Shown here: positions 1-8,421 of the stretch, piece after piece
How positions within the stretch are numbered: position 1 is the stretch's first letter
Layout of the letters: each line of letters opens with the position of its first letter
Assembly (NCBI GenBank): GCA_030705955.1
Contig: JAUZPL010000021.1
Span: 1-57,503 of the forward strand
DNA: 57,503 nucleotides
Direction: 5' to 3'
Source of the DNA: Bacillota bacterium
GTDB taxonomy: Bacteria > Bacillota > Bacilli > Bacillales > Cytobacillaceae
Made by a program: the position numbers and the translations under genes
The notes under the pieces: model-generated
Told to the model about the DNA's origin: nothing
The model's input: the letters and a program-made list of their open reading frames with translations, nothing else
Databases searched by the model: none

Positions 1-218
1 GCCACAACTCAAAGGAGAAAAGAGAGTGAGTTGAGGAGAAAAAGTCTCAATCGCCACAACTCAAAGGAGAAAAGAGAGCGAGTTGGGGAGAAAAAGGCTC
101 AATCGCCACAACTCAAAGGAGAAAAGAGAGTGAGTTGAGGAGAAAAAGGCTCAATCGCCACAACTCAAAGGAGAAAAGAGAGTGAGTTAGGGAGAAAAAG
201 GCTCAATCGCCACAACTT
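1..218. repeat. 52-bp tandem repeat, four copies plus a partial copy
   Basis: Units start at 1, 53, 105 and 157, and a fifth begins at 209 and diverges after about 10 bases. Copies differ at only a few positions (for example gtgagttgagg versus gcgagttgggg). Each unit holds the short inverted pair CAACTC / GAGTTG. The period of 52 is not a multiple of three and there are no spacers between units, so it is neither a coding repeat nor a CRISPR. The array starts at the window edge, so its true length is unknown. Confidence 0.95.
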
Positions 219-341
219 AAAATTGGAAAACAGTCACTAAATCGAGCTTCTAAGTGAATAAGGGTCTAATAAGGACGGACCTTTTCAAGGAAAAACGAAA
301 AATAAATAAATATATATCAATTAAAGAAGTAAATAAAAAAA

Positions 342-370
342 TAGGCTGCCGAAAAAGTTTCGGCAGCCTA
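342..370 (-). terminator. Rho-independent terminator of the symporter operon
   Basis: A 13-bp perfect stem (342-354 with 358-370, three-base loop) is followed on the minus strand by a T-rich run (about 331-341). It lies 47 bases past the symporter stop codon. A second inverted repeat, GGTGTAAAACC with GGTTTTACACC, sits just upstream on the same strand at 371-398, so the transcript end has two hairpins in a row. Confidence 0.85.
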
Positions 371-416
371 GGTGTAAAACCTTAACTGGTTTTACACCTT
401 CTTTGAGCTTATATAA

Positions 417-1913
417 TTAGCTTACTTTACGTTCAGAAGCTTTTGAGCCTTTATTACCAAATAATGTTTCCATAACAGGGTTGTTTCTTCCTTGTGCTTT
501 CTTTGCAAACATTGGGTTTAGGATGACCAATAGTAGAATGTTTACTACAAGGCCTGAAAATCCTTCATATGCTCCAAAGTTTTGATGGATTGCATAAAGA
601 ATACCAACTACTACCATGCCACCGATAAAGCCAGCAAAGGCAGCTTCTTTAGATAAGTTTCTCCAGTATAGGCTGAATACCACAGCTGGGAAGATTTGAA
701 CGATTCCGGAAACGCCCATTAGTTGTAAAGAAACTAGAGCACTTGGGAATAATAATCCAAACAATAGGGCAAGTCCGATAACCACAAAGACCATATAACG
801 AGTAACCTTTGTCATTCTAGGGCCAGAGGCTTTTGGATTGATTACGTCTCGATAAATATTATTAGCAAACAAGCTGGATGCTCCAATTGCCATGATGGAA
901 CATGGTACTAATGATGCTAAAGCGATAGTCGAATAAGCTAAGCCTTGTGTTGTACCGCCATAAGACATATGGATTAATTCTAAGAATGCAAAACGTGGAT
1001 CTGTTCCTTTTGGAATTACTAAGAATGCTGTAATACCTAAGAAAGTAACAAGCATTAAGACAATGTTATAGAAAGGTAGAACAATTGCATTTTTTCTTAA
1101 AGATTCACCACTTCTTGAACTGAATACACCTGTTGCAGTATGTGGCCACATAAATAAGGCCATTGCAGAGATAAGTGCTGCAGTTGAGAACCATAGCATT
1201 GTTTTAGGACCAGTAGAAGGTACTGTTAGTAATTGAGGTGCTTTATGTGCTGTTATATGCATCATATTGCCCCAGCTACCAAAGTGAATCATTGGAAGTG
1301 AAACAACCATGTACAGCATGATAATCCATACTAGGATATCCTTAATAATGGCAGTATATGTTGGTGCTTTAATTCCTGCGAAAAATGTATAGAACGCGAC
1401 AAGTAAGAAAGATACGATAACAACGAAAGTGATGTTAATATATCCTGTGCCAGCTATTGTTAATGTTTCTTGAATTCCACTTAATTGCAAATCGATATAT
1501 GGAATAAGCATGAGTACGCCATTAATGGCGATTAAAACTGAGAATAACTTACTATCAAAACGACCTTTTACATAATCGGCAAGTGTAGTAAAGTTATGAG
1601 TCTTACCAACCTTCCAAATTTTTGGTAAGAAGAAGTAAGCAAGTGGATAAGCTAAAACTACATATGGTGTAGCAAAGAATGCAATACTTCCGCCTGTAAA
1701 AGCAGTACTTGTTAATCCTAAAAAGGTATAGGCTGTATAAACGTCTGCACCAATTAGAAACCAAACAAATAAGGCTCCTAAACGGCGTCCGCCAACAGAC
1801 CATTCTTCAACAGAACTGCGGGATTCCTTGCTCCGTCCTGCGATAAAACCAATGGCGACAACTATCAGTACAATAATAGAAGTAACAATGAGAGCGGTTA
1901 AATTTCCTTTCAT
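417..1913 (-). CDS. Sodium:solute symporter family permease (YhjB-like)
   Basis: A 498-residue polytopic membrane protein of the SSS family, about 13 hydrophobic segments from residue 5 onward, with a polar C-terminal tail. Members couple Na+ or H+ entry to uptake of small solutes such as monocarboxylates, proline or sugars. The start ATG overlaps the stop of the small DUF3311 gene in an ATGA, so the two are translationally coupled; such SSS/DUF3311 pairs are common in Bacillales (B. subtilis YhjB/YhjC). The LytS/LytT pair directly upstream suggests this transporter is its target. By analogy with other LytTR systems that sense pyruvate, a monocarboxylate substrate is plausible, but this is inference; the substrate cannot be read from the sequence. 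Confidence 0.88.
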   Translation of the reverse strand: MKGNLTALIVTSIIVLIVVAIGFIAGRSKESRSSVEEWSVGGRRLGALFVWFLIGADVYTAYTFLGLTSTAFTGGSIAFFATPYVVLAYPLAYFFLPKIWKVGKTHNFTTLADYVKGRFDSKLFSVLIAINGVLMLIPYIDLQLSGIQETLTIAGTGYINITFVVIVSFLLVAFYTFFAGIKAPTYTAIIKDILVWIIMLYMVVSLPMIHFGSWGNMMHITAHKAPQLLTVPSTGPKTMLWFSTAALISAMALFMWPHTATGVFSSRSGESLRKNAIVLPFYNIVLMLVTFLGITAFLVIPKGTDPRFAFLELIHMSYGGTTQGLAYSTIALASLVPCSIMAIGASSLFANNIYRDVINPKASGPRMTKVTRYMVFVVIGLALLFGLLFPSALVSLQLMGVSGIVQIFPAVVFSLYWRNLSKEAAFAGFIGGMVVVGILYAIHQNFGAYEGFSGLVVNILLLVILNPMFAKKAQGRNNPVMETLFGNKGSKASERKVS

Positions 1914-2110
1914 TCTTCAAGTTCCCCCCTAGACTTCTGAATCTTGTAAACAATAAACGTAAACACTGGTGTAAGAATCATCCAAATGAGTAACCAGAAA
2001 TGAAATAATGGAAACCCAGCAATAATGGGATTTATCTTATTAACTAGTGGCAACGCTACCAATTGAGCGAGAAAAGGTATGAGAACTAACACGAAAATAA
2101 GTGCTTTCAA
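1910..2110 (-). CDS. Small DUF3311 membrane protein, partner of the symporter
   Basis: A 66-residue protein with two hydrophobic segments, matching the DUF3311 proteins that precede SSS permeases. I start it at a TTG (2110) because AAAGGAGG lies eight bases before that codon; the in-frame ATG at 2140 has no ribosome binding site. With the TTG start, the upstream ATG region, including a cre-like sequence (2126-2139), becomes 5' leader. It overlaps the permease start by four bases. Its role is not known; a small accessory subunit or stabiliser of the transporter is the usual guess. Confidence 0.8.
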   Translation of the reverse strand: MKALIFVLVLIPFLAQLVALPLVNKINPIIAGFPLFHFWLLIWMILTPVFTFIVYKIQKSRGELEE

Positions 2111-2125
2111 GTATTTTTCCTCCTT

Positions 2126-2139
2126 TGAATGCGTTTTCA
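2126..2139 (-). promoter_or_regulatory. cre-like site in the leader of the symporter operon
   Basis: TGAATGCGTTTTCA matches the cre consensus TGNAANCGNWNNCW at all but one position. It lies between the predicted transcription start (about 2145) and the SD of the DUF3311 gene, the position of a roadblock-type CcpA site. Confidence 0.5.
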
Positions 2140-2151
2140 TTTCATGCTTTG

Positions 2152-2220
2152 ATTATAGCAAGCGCTTTCGGGAGAAAATCATATTTTGTCACAAGATGTT
2201 CAAAAATGAGGGTAAGATGT
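2152..2220 (-). promoter_or_regulatory. Promoter with LytTR direct repeats and a second cre-like site
   Basis: Read on the minus strand, ACATCTTAC (2212-2220) and ACATCTTGT (2191-2199) are direct repeats with a 21-bp period, the geometry bound by LytTR-domain regulators. Downstream is a perfect -10 TATAAT (2152-2157) with only a weak -35 around 2175-2180, as expected of an activator-dependent promoter. A cre-like element (2157-2170, agcaagcgctttcg, two mismatches) overlaps the -10. This would give LytT activation and catabolite control of the transporter pair. Confidence 0.7.
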
Positions 2221-2945
2221 CATAATTCAATTCTTACACGTAAGTCCTTTACATAGTTTCTGCTTACAGGTACCTCGGAATGATCTCTATCATTCATAAT
2301 CAAATTATAGGAACCACTAAACCAAGCCCTTAATTCTTTAACATGTTCTAAATTTACTAAATAGCTTTTATGAGTTCGGAAAAAGGAATAGGCCTCAAGC
2401 TTTTCGTATAGTTCACTAAGAGTAAATAAAGCTTTTATTTTTTCTGATTCTGTATGAATAATGACTTCACGACCTTCCTTTTCAATGAAAAAAATATCCT
2501 TTGGAGATAAATAAATAAATCCTTGCTCAGTTTCAATCGCTAATTTATTTTTTGTCTGTCCTGTTTTTAAATGATTTTCTTTTACTAAATTGGAATAGGT
2601 ATCAAAAACTTCAATAATATCTTCATGGTCATATGGTTTTAAAAGATAGTGAAAGGCTCTTAATTTAAATGCCTCAATGGCAAAATGGTCGTATGCTGTT
2701 AGAAAAACAATTTGAATAGAAAAATCAAATTCATTTATTAACTCAGCGACCTGTAAACCTGTTAGATCTGGCAGCTGGATATCAAGGAACATTAAATCTG
2801 GTTTAAGTTCTTTGGCCTTTTTTATCGCTTCCATTCCTGTAGAAGCTTCGCCTATAAGTTCTATATTTGGAATCTCTCCAAGCATAAAAGCTAGCTCTTG
2901 TAGAGCAGGCTGTTCATCGTCAACAATCAAAACCCGAATCGTCAT
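2220..2945 (-). CDS. lytT: LytTR-family response regulator (LytT/LytR-like)
   Basis: 241 residues: an N-terminal receiver (about 1-120) with the acidic pair near residues 9-10, phospho-acceptor Asp55 in the FLDIQLP segment, and the conserved Lys in LLKPYD; then a LytTR DNA-binding domain (about 135-240, with the FFIEKEGREV and FFRTHKSYLVNL signatures). The start is ATG at 2945; the in-frame GTG nine bases upstream lies within the SD (AGAGGTGG). It follows the kinase gene by 41 bases. A 21-bp-period direct repeat beginning at its stop codon is its likely target site in front of the symporter operon. Confidence 0.92.
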   Translation of the reverse strand: MTIRVLIVDDEQPALQELAFMLGEIPNIELIGEASTGMEAIKKAKELKPDLMFLDIQLPDLTGLQVAELINEFDFSIQIVFLTAYDHFAIEAFKLRAFHYLLKPYDHEDIIEVFDTYSNLVKENHLKTGQTKNKLAIETEQGFIYLSPKDIFFIEKEGREVIIHTESEKIKALFTLSELYEKLEAYSFFRTHKSYLVNLEHVKELRAWFSGSYNLIMNDRDHSEVPVSRNYVKDLRVRIEL

Positions 2946-2986
2946 GTATTCCACCTCTTTATAAATTTAAGTTACATAAATTACGT

Positions 2987-4600
2987 TTAATGAATGGCAT
3001 CATCTTTTGGCCTTACAAATGAAACAAGGGTTCCTTTCCCTGTTTGTGATTCAATTGTAAAGTTAGACTTTTCTCCAAAATGATAGTAAAGACGTTGTTG
3101 TATATTTGATAATGCAAAGCCCATATGTTCTTCCTGACCTTCATTTACTAAATTTTTTTCCATTCCAACTCCATTATCCTTAACACTGATTTGAACACCA
3201 TTTTTTATTTTCATTACCTGTATCCTTAAAATTCCGTTACTGCTCACTTTTCTTATTCCGTGAACAATAGCATTTTCAACAAGTGGCTGAATGGTTAAAG
3301 AAGGAATCGTGTAGTCTAGGCAGTTGTCCTCAATTTTCCATTCAACATGTAAACGGTCCCCAATTCTAGCCTTTACAAGATTTAAATAAATCTGAACATG
3401 ATCTAATTCCTCTTTAATGGTAATCAAATCCTGATTTACATTTTGCATATTTTTTCGTAAATATTTTGCTAGTTGTGTAATCATTTGTCTTGATTCATCT
3501 GGAGAAGTTCTAATTAGAGACTTAATCGTATTTAACACGTTAAATAAAAAGTGTGGATCCATTTGTGCTTGCAATGCTTTGATTTCTGCATTCGTAACCA
3601 AATGGGCCTGCCTTTCTGCTTCTGCTAAAGCATATTGTTGGCTAAACAATTGCCCAAGTCCTTTTAAAATACCTGTAACCTCTGCTGTTGTATAATCTTG
3701 GCCGCTAGCGTAAAACATTCGGAAGAGACCAATCTTGTGTGTCCCATATCCAATAGGTAGATCAACACTAAATGGGGTAATTCTCCCCTTTTGGAAAAGA
3801 GTTTTGTTATGCTGCTGAAAGGAAACACCAGTTGCTTCTGTTTCACGAATTAAGGCATGTCCAATTTCTTTAACAGCTTCATTCAATGGCTTACGCCAAT
3901 AGGATAACGTCATTTCTGCAATTTGCAGGGCCTTCTGGGCATAGTGAGCACCGATTCTTTCCTCCTCCGAAGCAACTTGAATCAATACAAGGAAAAATGC
4001 AGCAACTCCCATACTATTTGATAAGATTTGTGGAATTCCAATTAGAAGCACTAATGACAATGCTTTTTCAAACGGATGTGCCATTAATAAAATCAAAATC
4101 ATTTGCATGGTTTCAGCAGCAAAGCCTACCAAAAAGGACATTTGAACGAAAGAAACGTGTCGGTAGCGTTTTTTTAATGAGTTCTTCATTAATCCAGCAA
4201 AAATCCCTTGAAGGATTGTGGCAACCATACATGGAATAGCAACAAATCCGCCCATGAAATAACGATGAATGCCTGCTATCAGACCAACAATAAATCCAGC
4301 CTGAACCCCTCCAAACAATCCTGCAATTACAACACCAATGGTTCTCGATGTTGCAATTGCCTCCCATCCAGAAATATTGCTAATCCAGGGGGATTCCTGG
4401 TAGCCAAAGGCTGTTACTCGAATACCTGAATAGGTGCCTAAAATAGCAAAGAAGCTAAACAAAAGGATAAAATACCAAATATTTTGGTTTTCCCCTTTAT
4501 AATGCATAAAATGGCGAAGCTTTTGCTGCCTAGAAAATAGAAATGCCATTGCGATTAAGAATCCAACCCGCTCTATTTGCTCAACTAAAAGATAAAGCAT
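2987..4600 (-). CDS. lytS: LytS-like membrane sensor histidine kinase
   Basis: 537 residues. Residues about 1-210 form the multi-helix 5TMR-LYT sensor, 220-330 a GAF-like cytosolic part, 335-415 the His_kinase domain with phospho-acceptor His350 in MDPHFLFN, and 420-535 the ATPase with N-box PLVENAIVHGI (439-449) and DNGVGM (475-480). All catalytic motifs are intact. The ATG at 4600 has a GGGGGG-rich SD. LytS-type kinases in other Firmicutes and in Enterobacteria respond to pyruvate or cell-envelope state; the adjacent SSS transporter favours a nutrient-sensing role. A leader hairpin precedes the gene (4627-4650). Confidence 0.92.
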   Translation of the reverse strand: MLYLLVEQIERVGFLIAMAFLFSRQQKLRHFMHYKGENQNIWYFILLFSFFAILGTYSGIRVTAFGYQESPWISNISGWEAIATSRTIGVVIAGLFGGVQAGFIVGLIAGIHRYFMGGFVAIPCMVATILQGIFAGLMKNSLKKRYRHVSFVQMSFLVGFAAETMQMILILLMAHPFEKALSLVLLIGIPQILSNSMGVAAFFLVLIQVASEEERIGAHYAQKALQIAEMTLSYWRKPLNEAVKEIGHALIRETEATGVSFQQHNKTLFQKGRITPFSVDLPIGYGTHKIGLFRMFYASGQDYTTAEVTGILKGLGQLFSQQYALAEAERQAHLVTNAEIKALQAQMDPHFLFNVLNTIKSLIRTSPDESRQMITQLAKYLRKNMQNVNQDLITIKEELDHVQIYLNLVKARIGDRLHVEWKIEDNCLDYTIPSLTIQPLVENAIVHGIRKVSSNGILRIQVMKIKNGVQISVKDNGVGMEKNLVNEGQEEHMGFALSNIQQRLYYHFGEKSNFTIESQTGKGTLVSFVRPKDDAIH

Positions 4601-4626
4601 AAAGCACCCCCCTCTATATTGGAAAA

Positions 4627-4650
4627 AGTACCGGCCTGTCAGCCGGTACT
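4627..4650 (-). terminator. Terminator-like hairpin in the lytS leader (possible attenuator)
   Basis: AGTACCGGC (4642-4650 read on minus) pairs with its complement at 4627-4635 around a six-base loop, followed on the minus strand by TTTTT. It stands between the predicted promoter (-10 at 4732-4737) and the lytS SD, so no upstream gene on this strand needs it as a terminator. Confidence 0.6.
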
Positions 4651-4731
4651 AATCTCAACCATAACAATATTTTACATATGGTTAAAAATGAAAAATCTCC
4701 AGCAGTACCTATTCCTTTTTTGAATATGCTC

Positions 4732-4760
4732 ATTATACTATAATAAATCTTTAGCATAAA
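4732..4760 (-). promoter_or_regulatory. Candidate promoter of lytS-lytT
   Basis: On the minus strand TATAAT (4732-4737) has a weak -35 TTTATG (4755-4760) at 17 bp. It would give a leader of roughly 125 bases containing the 4627-4650 hairpin. Confidence 0.5.
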
Positions 4761-4863
4761 ATGACTAGTACACAAAGTCTCTTGCGGATTTAGCTGCATA
4801 TAAAAGTATGATTTTATTTAAATTGGGAAATGACAGAAATGATTACATGAAGGGAAATAAGAA

Positions 4864-5697
4864 ATGACTATACTCTTATCTTTTTTACATATTCTCCTTT
4901 TAAGCTTTATTGAATTACTTTATTTAGTGGGTATCTTTATTGTTGTTGGGTTTCTTTTGGGCTTTCTTGAAAAACATTCAAATACCTTTTTGGTTCGAGC
5001 GTTTGGGCCTCGTGGAGTATTATTGACGGCATGGATTGGAACCCCAATTCATGAAATTGGTCATCTAATTCAATGCTTTATTTGGGGACACCGGGTGACA
5101 AGAGTAAAACTTTTACAATTAAATAATCCTTACGGAGAGTTAGGGTTTGTGGAGCACCAATATAATGTAAATAGCGTTTATCAGCGGATTGGGAATTTCT
5201 TCATTGGACTTGGTCCTATTTTTAGTGGTATTGGCACTTTAATTTTAGGAATGTACCTTTTTTTGCCTCAATCTTATGCAACATTTAAAAATGAAATTCA
5301 TCAACATGTGTCTTTTGAAAAATTAGATATACATGTTTTAAAAACGATTGGAATGTCTGTAATAGTGATAGCAAAGAGCCTTTTTACCCTTGATAATTTA
5401 ATAAATCCTTCATTTTGGATTTTTCTTGTGGTAGCAATTAGTATTTCCTCCCATATAGCCTTGAGTAAAGCAGATATTCAAAGTTCTGCAAACGGGCTAA
5501 GTATGATCTTTTCTATGCTTGTTTTATTTAATATTGGAGCAAGTTTGTTCAACATTAATAGTTATCAAATGGTACTGAAAATAACGGAATATAATGCCTA
5601 TTTACTTGCGTTTTCTAGTATTGCCATCATCTTTTCGCTTTTTATGCTTGGGCTAAGCTTTCTTCTGTATAAAATAAAAGATGCTGCTAAAATGTGA
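4864..5697 (+). CDS. Membrane protein with HEIGH zinc-site motif
   Basis: 277 residues with about six hydrophobic segments. A HEIGH motif (HExxH, about residue 64) lies in the loop or helix after the first two segments, in the sequence TPIHEIGHLIQ. HExxH inside a membrane protein is typical of zinc metallopeptidases such as the M50 group, but the second M50 motif (NPDG-like) was not found, so I do not assign a protease family. It stands alone between the divergent lytS leader and fumC (convergent). The ATG at 4864 follows a modest SD (aagggaaataaga). Confidence 0.75.
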   Translation: MTILLSFLHILLLSFIELLYLVGIFIVVGFLLGFLEKHSNTFLVRAFGPRGVLLTAWIGTPIHEIGHLIQCFIWGHRVTRVKLLQLNNPYGELGFVEHQYNVNSVYQRIGNFFIGLGPIFSGIGTLILGMYLFLPQSYATFKNEIHQHVSFEKLDIHVLKTIGMSVIVIAKSLFTLDNLINPSFWIFLVVAISISSHIALSKADIQSSANGLSMIFSMLVLFNIGASLFNINSYQMVLKITEYNAYLLAFSSIAIIFSLFMLGLSFLLYKIKDAAKM

Positions 5698-5727
5698 CTG
5701 TACTCTTATTACCGCAAATATAATAAA

Positions 5728-5758
5728 AGCCCATTTCCTGCATTTGAGGAAATGGGCT
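5728..5758 (-). terminator. fumC terminator (shared with the convergent gene)
   Basis: A 12-bp perfect stem (5728-5739 with 5747-5758) followed on the minus strand by a T-rich tract (TTTTATTATATTT). The plus-strand gene ending at 5697 may use it too, though its downstream run is poor in T. Confidence 0.85.
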
Positions 5759-5784
5759 ATTCTGTATGCAAATAATATGCCTTT

Positions 5785-7173
5785 CTACTCTTTAGGGCCT
5801 ACCATTTCTTCTGGTTTTACAAATTGATCAAATTCCTGTTCTGTAAGGATGCCAAGTTGAATGGCTGCTTCCTTTAAAGAAATTCCTTCCTTATGGGCAT
5901 GCTTTGCAATTGATGCTGCTTTTTCATAGCCAATATGAGGATTCAAGGCAGTGACAAGCATTAATGAATCATTTAGATATTTAGAAATAACTGGGATATT
6001 TGCCTCAATGCCAACTGCGCAATTTGTATTAAAGGAGTCAAGTGAATCTGCCAGTAAACGGACAGATTGAAGGAAGTTATAAATGATAACAGGCTTAAAT
6101 ACATTCAATTCAAAATTGCCTTGGCTAGCAGCAAATCCAATTGTTGCATCATTTCCCATTACCTGAGCAGCAACCATTGTCATTGCTTCACACTGAGTGG
6201 GATTTACTTTTCCTGGCATAATTGAACTACCCGGCTCATTTGCAGGAATGGTAAGTTCCCCTATCCCGCATCTAGGGCCGCTAGCTAGCCATCTTACATC
6301 ATTAGCTATTTTCATTAAATCTGCAGCTAATGCTTTAAGAGCACCATGGACAAATACCGTTTCATCATGACTTGTTAATGCATGAAATTTATTTATGGAT
6401 GAATGGAACTGGAGCTTTGTATATTTTGATATTTCCTCTGCAACCAATGTGCCAAACTGAGGGTGGGCATTGATTCCCGTGCCAACAGCTGTACCTCCAA
6501 TGGCAAGAGCCTGCATTTTTTCACTCGAATTTAAAATCATTTCCTTTGAACGATCAAGCATATGTACCCAACCACTGATTTCTTGCCCAAGGGTTAGAGG
6601 AGTTGCATCCTGAAGATGTGTTCTTCCAATCTTTACAATATGGTTAAACTCCTGTTCCTTTTGCTGAAAGGTATCTTGCAATTTTCCGATTGCTGGTATT
6701 AACTTTTCAATAACAACCTTTACCCCAGCGATATGCATGGCGGTAGGGAAAGTATCATTGGAGCTTTGACTCATATTTACATCATCATTAGGGTGAATTT
6801 TTTCCTCGTAGCCATTTTCCTTAAGCCACTCATTACCTCGGTTTGCAATGACTTCATTTACATTCATATTGCTTTGTGTACCACTGCCGGTTTGCCAGAC
6901 AACGAGTGGAAAATGCTCATTAAGCTTGCCTTCTAAAATCTCGTCACAAGCCTCGATGATTGCTTTTGCTTTATTGGAATTCAATTTTCCAAGACCTTCA
7001 TTTACAACCGCAGCACTTCTTTTTAAAATAGCGAATGCTGAGATTACCTCACTTGGCATATGCTCCCCGCCAATTTTAAAATTTTCTTTACTTCGCTGTG
7101 TTTGGGCACCCCAATATTTGTTGGCAGGAACCTTTATTTCCCCCATTGTATCTTTCTCAATACGATAATCCAT
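5785..7173 (-). CDS. fumC: Class II fumarate hydratase
   Basis: 462 residues, the length of B. subtilis FumC. It interconverts fumarate and malate in the TCA cycle and needs no iron-sulfur cluster. The opening [15 protein letters not shown] and the superfamily signature [11 protein letters not shown] (about 315-325) are clear, as are the SQSSND and [10 protein letters not shown] active-site segments. The start is ATG at 7173, six bases after GAGGTG; the in-frame GTG at 7182 is part of that SD. Monocistronic, with its own terminator. Argininosuccinate lyase elsewhere in the window (argH) belongs to the same superfamily. Confidence 0.97.
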   Translation of the reverse strand: MDYRIEKDTMGEIKVPANKYWGAQTQRSKENFKIGGEHMPSEVISAFAILKRSAAVVNEGLGKLNSNKAKAIIEACDEILEGKLNEHFPLVVWQTGSGTQSNMNVNEVIANRGNEWLKENGYEEKIHPNDDVNMSQSSNDTFPTAMHIAGVKVVIEKLIPAIGKLQDTFQQKEQEFNHIVKIGRTHLQDATPLTLGQEISGWVHMLDRSKEMILNSSEKMQALAIGGTAVGTGINAHPQFGTLVAEEISKYTKLQFHSSINKFHALTSHDETVFVHGALKALAADLMKIANDVRWLASGPRCGIGELTIPANEPGSSIMPGKVNPTQCEAMTMVAAQVMGNDATIGFAASQGNFELNVFKPVIIYNFLQSVRLLADSLDSFNTNCAVGIEANIPVISKYLNDSLMLVTALNPHIGYEKAASIAKHAHKEGISLKEAAIQLGILTEQEFDQFVKPEEMVGPKE

Positions 7174-7439
7174 TTCTTTCACCTCGTTTTAATTTAATTC
7201 CTGATAAATAATATGGTTTAATTCTATAGTGTCTATGCTTGAAGTATAGCTCTTTGTTTTATTCAATTCCAATTGAAAAGCTTCCATTCTGAAATCAAAT
7301 TATTTTAAGATATTAAAATAATTTAAGCCCAATGGAATATACCTGATATAGACATTAAAAAAATGAGGAATTACAATGGATGTAATCAGAAATTTCAATA
7401 AATATTGTATGCTAAAAAAATTAATATAGGGGTGCAGGA

Positions 7440-8345
7440 ATGGTAAAAGGTTATTTCATTATTATTTTGTCAGCAATATGCTTTGGATTAATTCCCATTT
7501 TCGCTTTATATGCCTACCAGAGTGGTGTTACGACCACTTCCCTTTTATTTTTACGATTTTCCTTTTCTGCTCTTATCTTTTTTTTGTACCTATTTTTAAA
7601 AAAGGAAAATTGGAGAATTACCAGGAAACAGTTCCTTTCGCTTGTTTTATTGGGAGGGGTCCTTTATATGGGGCAATCTTCTTTTTATTTTACTTCGGTA
7701 AAATACATTCCAGCATCTTTAGCAGCTTTATTATTGTATTTGTATCCAATATTTGTGGCGGTACTTTCGTATTTTGCAAATAAGGAGAGGTTGTCCAAAC
7801 TAACATTAATCGCAATAGCTATATCAATGTTTGGGATTATTTTTGTTCTTGGTTCTCCAAGGGGACATATTAATCTTTTTGGACTTTTACTTGCTGGTGG
7901 GTCAGCCATCATCTATTCCATTTATATTGTTATAGGGGATAGGGTTATTAAAAACCTTCCACCCATTGTTACCTGCGCATATGTTTCATTATTTTCTGGC
8001 TTTTCTTTTTTTGCATTTGGTTTACTTTCCCATTCCCTTAGCTTTCATTTCGGAAAAGTAGGATGGTACATGGTGATATGTATTGCCTTTTTTTGTGGTG
8101 TCATTGCCATGTTTACGTTCTTTGTGGGAATGAAAATCATTGGTCCTACAAAAGCATCTATTTTAAGTATGGTTGAACCTGTTGTTACTTTTACTTTTTC
8201 CACCCTCCTTTTTCATCAAAAATTGTCTGCTGTTCAAATGATAGGGGGAATAATTGTTTTATTTGGTGCTATTTTGGTGGTAATGTCACGTGAAAAAAAC
8301 AAGAGAAGTGAAAATGAGACTCAGCCAAGGGTGAGTTATTTATGA
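7440..8345 (+). CDS. EamA/DMT-superfamily transporter
   Basis: 301 residues, ten hydrophobic segments arranged as two EamA repeats (about 1-140 and 150-285), typical of drug/metabolite exporters of the RhaT/YdcZ type. The C-terminus is short and charged. A good SD (GGGGTGCAGGA) precedes the ATG. It lies 76 bases upstream of a MerR-type gene that has its own promoter; the regulator could control it only indirectly since the operator lies after this gene. The substrate is unknown. Confidence 0.88.
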   Translation: MVKGYFIIILSAICFGLIPIFALYAYQSGVTTTSLLFLRFSFSALIFFLYLFLKKENWRITRKQFLSLVLLGGVLYMGQSSFYFTSVKYIPASLAALLLYLYPIFVAVLSYFANKERLSKLTLIAIAISMFGIIFVLGSPRGHINLFGLLLAGGSAIIYSIYIVIGDRVIKNLPPIVTCAYVSLFSGFSFFAFGLLSHSLSFHFGKVGWYMVICIAFFCGVIAMFTFFVGMKIIGPTKASILSMVEPVVTFTFSTLLFHQKLSAVQMIGGIIVLFGAILVVMSREKNKRSENETQPRVSYL

Positions 8346-8368
8346 AAAAAATTTTTTTAAAATGCATA

Positions 8369-8399
8369 TTGACCTTGCCGTTACGTTAATGTGTAAAGT
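8369..8399 (+). promoter_or_regulatory. MerR-type promoter with 19-bp spacer
   Basis: TTGACC (8369-8374) and TAAAGT (8394-8399) are separated by 19 bp, the over-long spacing that MerR-family activators correct by distorting DNA. An imperfect dyad TTGACCTT ... AAAGTCAA spans it. It lies 22 bases before the regulator start, implying autoregulation. Confidence 0.8.
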
Positions 8400-8421
8400 C
8401 AAATTATCAGGAGGTGAGATC

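Noticed and set aside
1-218. CRISPR array
   Set aside because: The 52-bp units are directly adjacent with no unique spacers and no cas genes are nearby.
4614-4799. 61-codon open frame upstream of lytS
   Set aside because: It overlaps the promoter and leader hairpin, lacks an SD and has no recognisable protein features.
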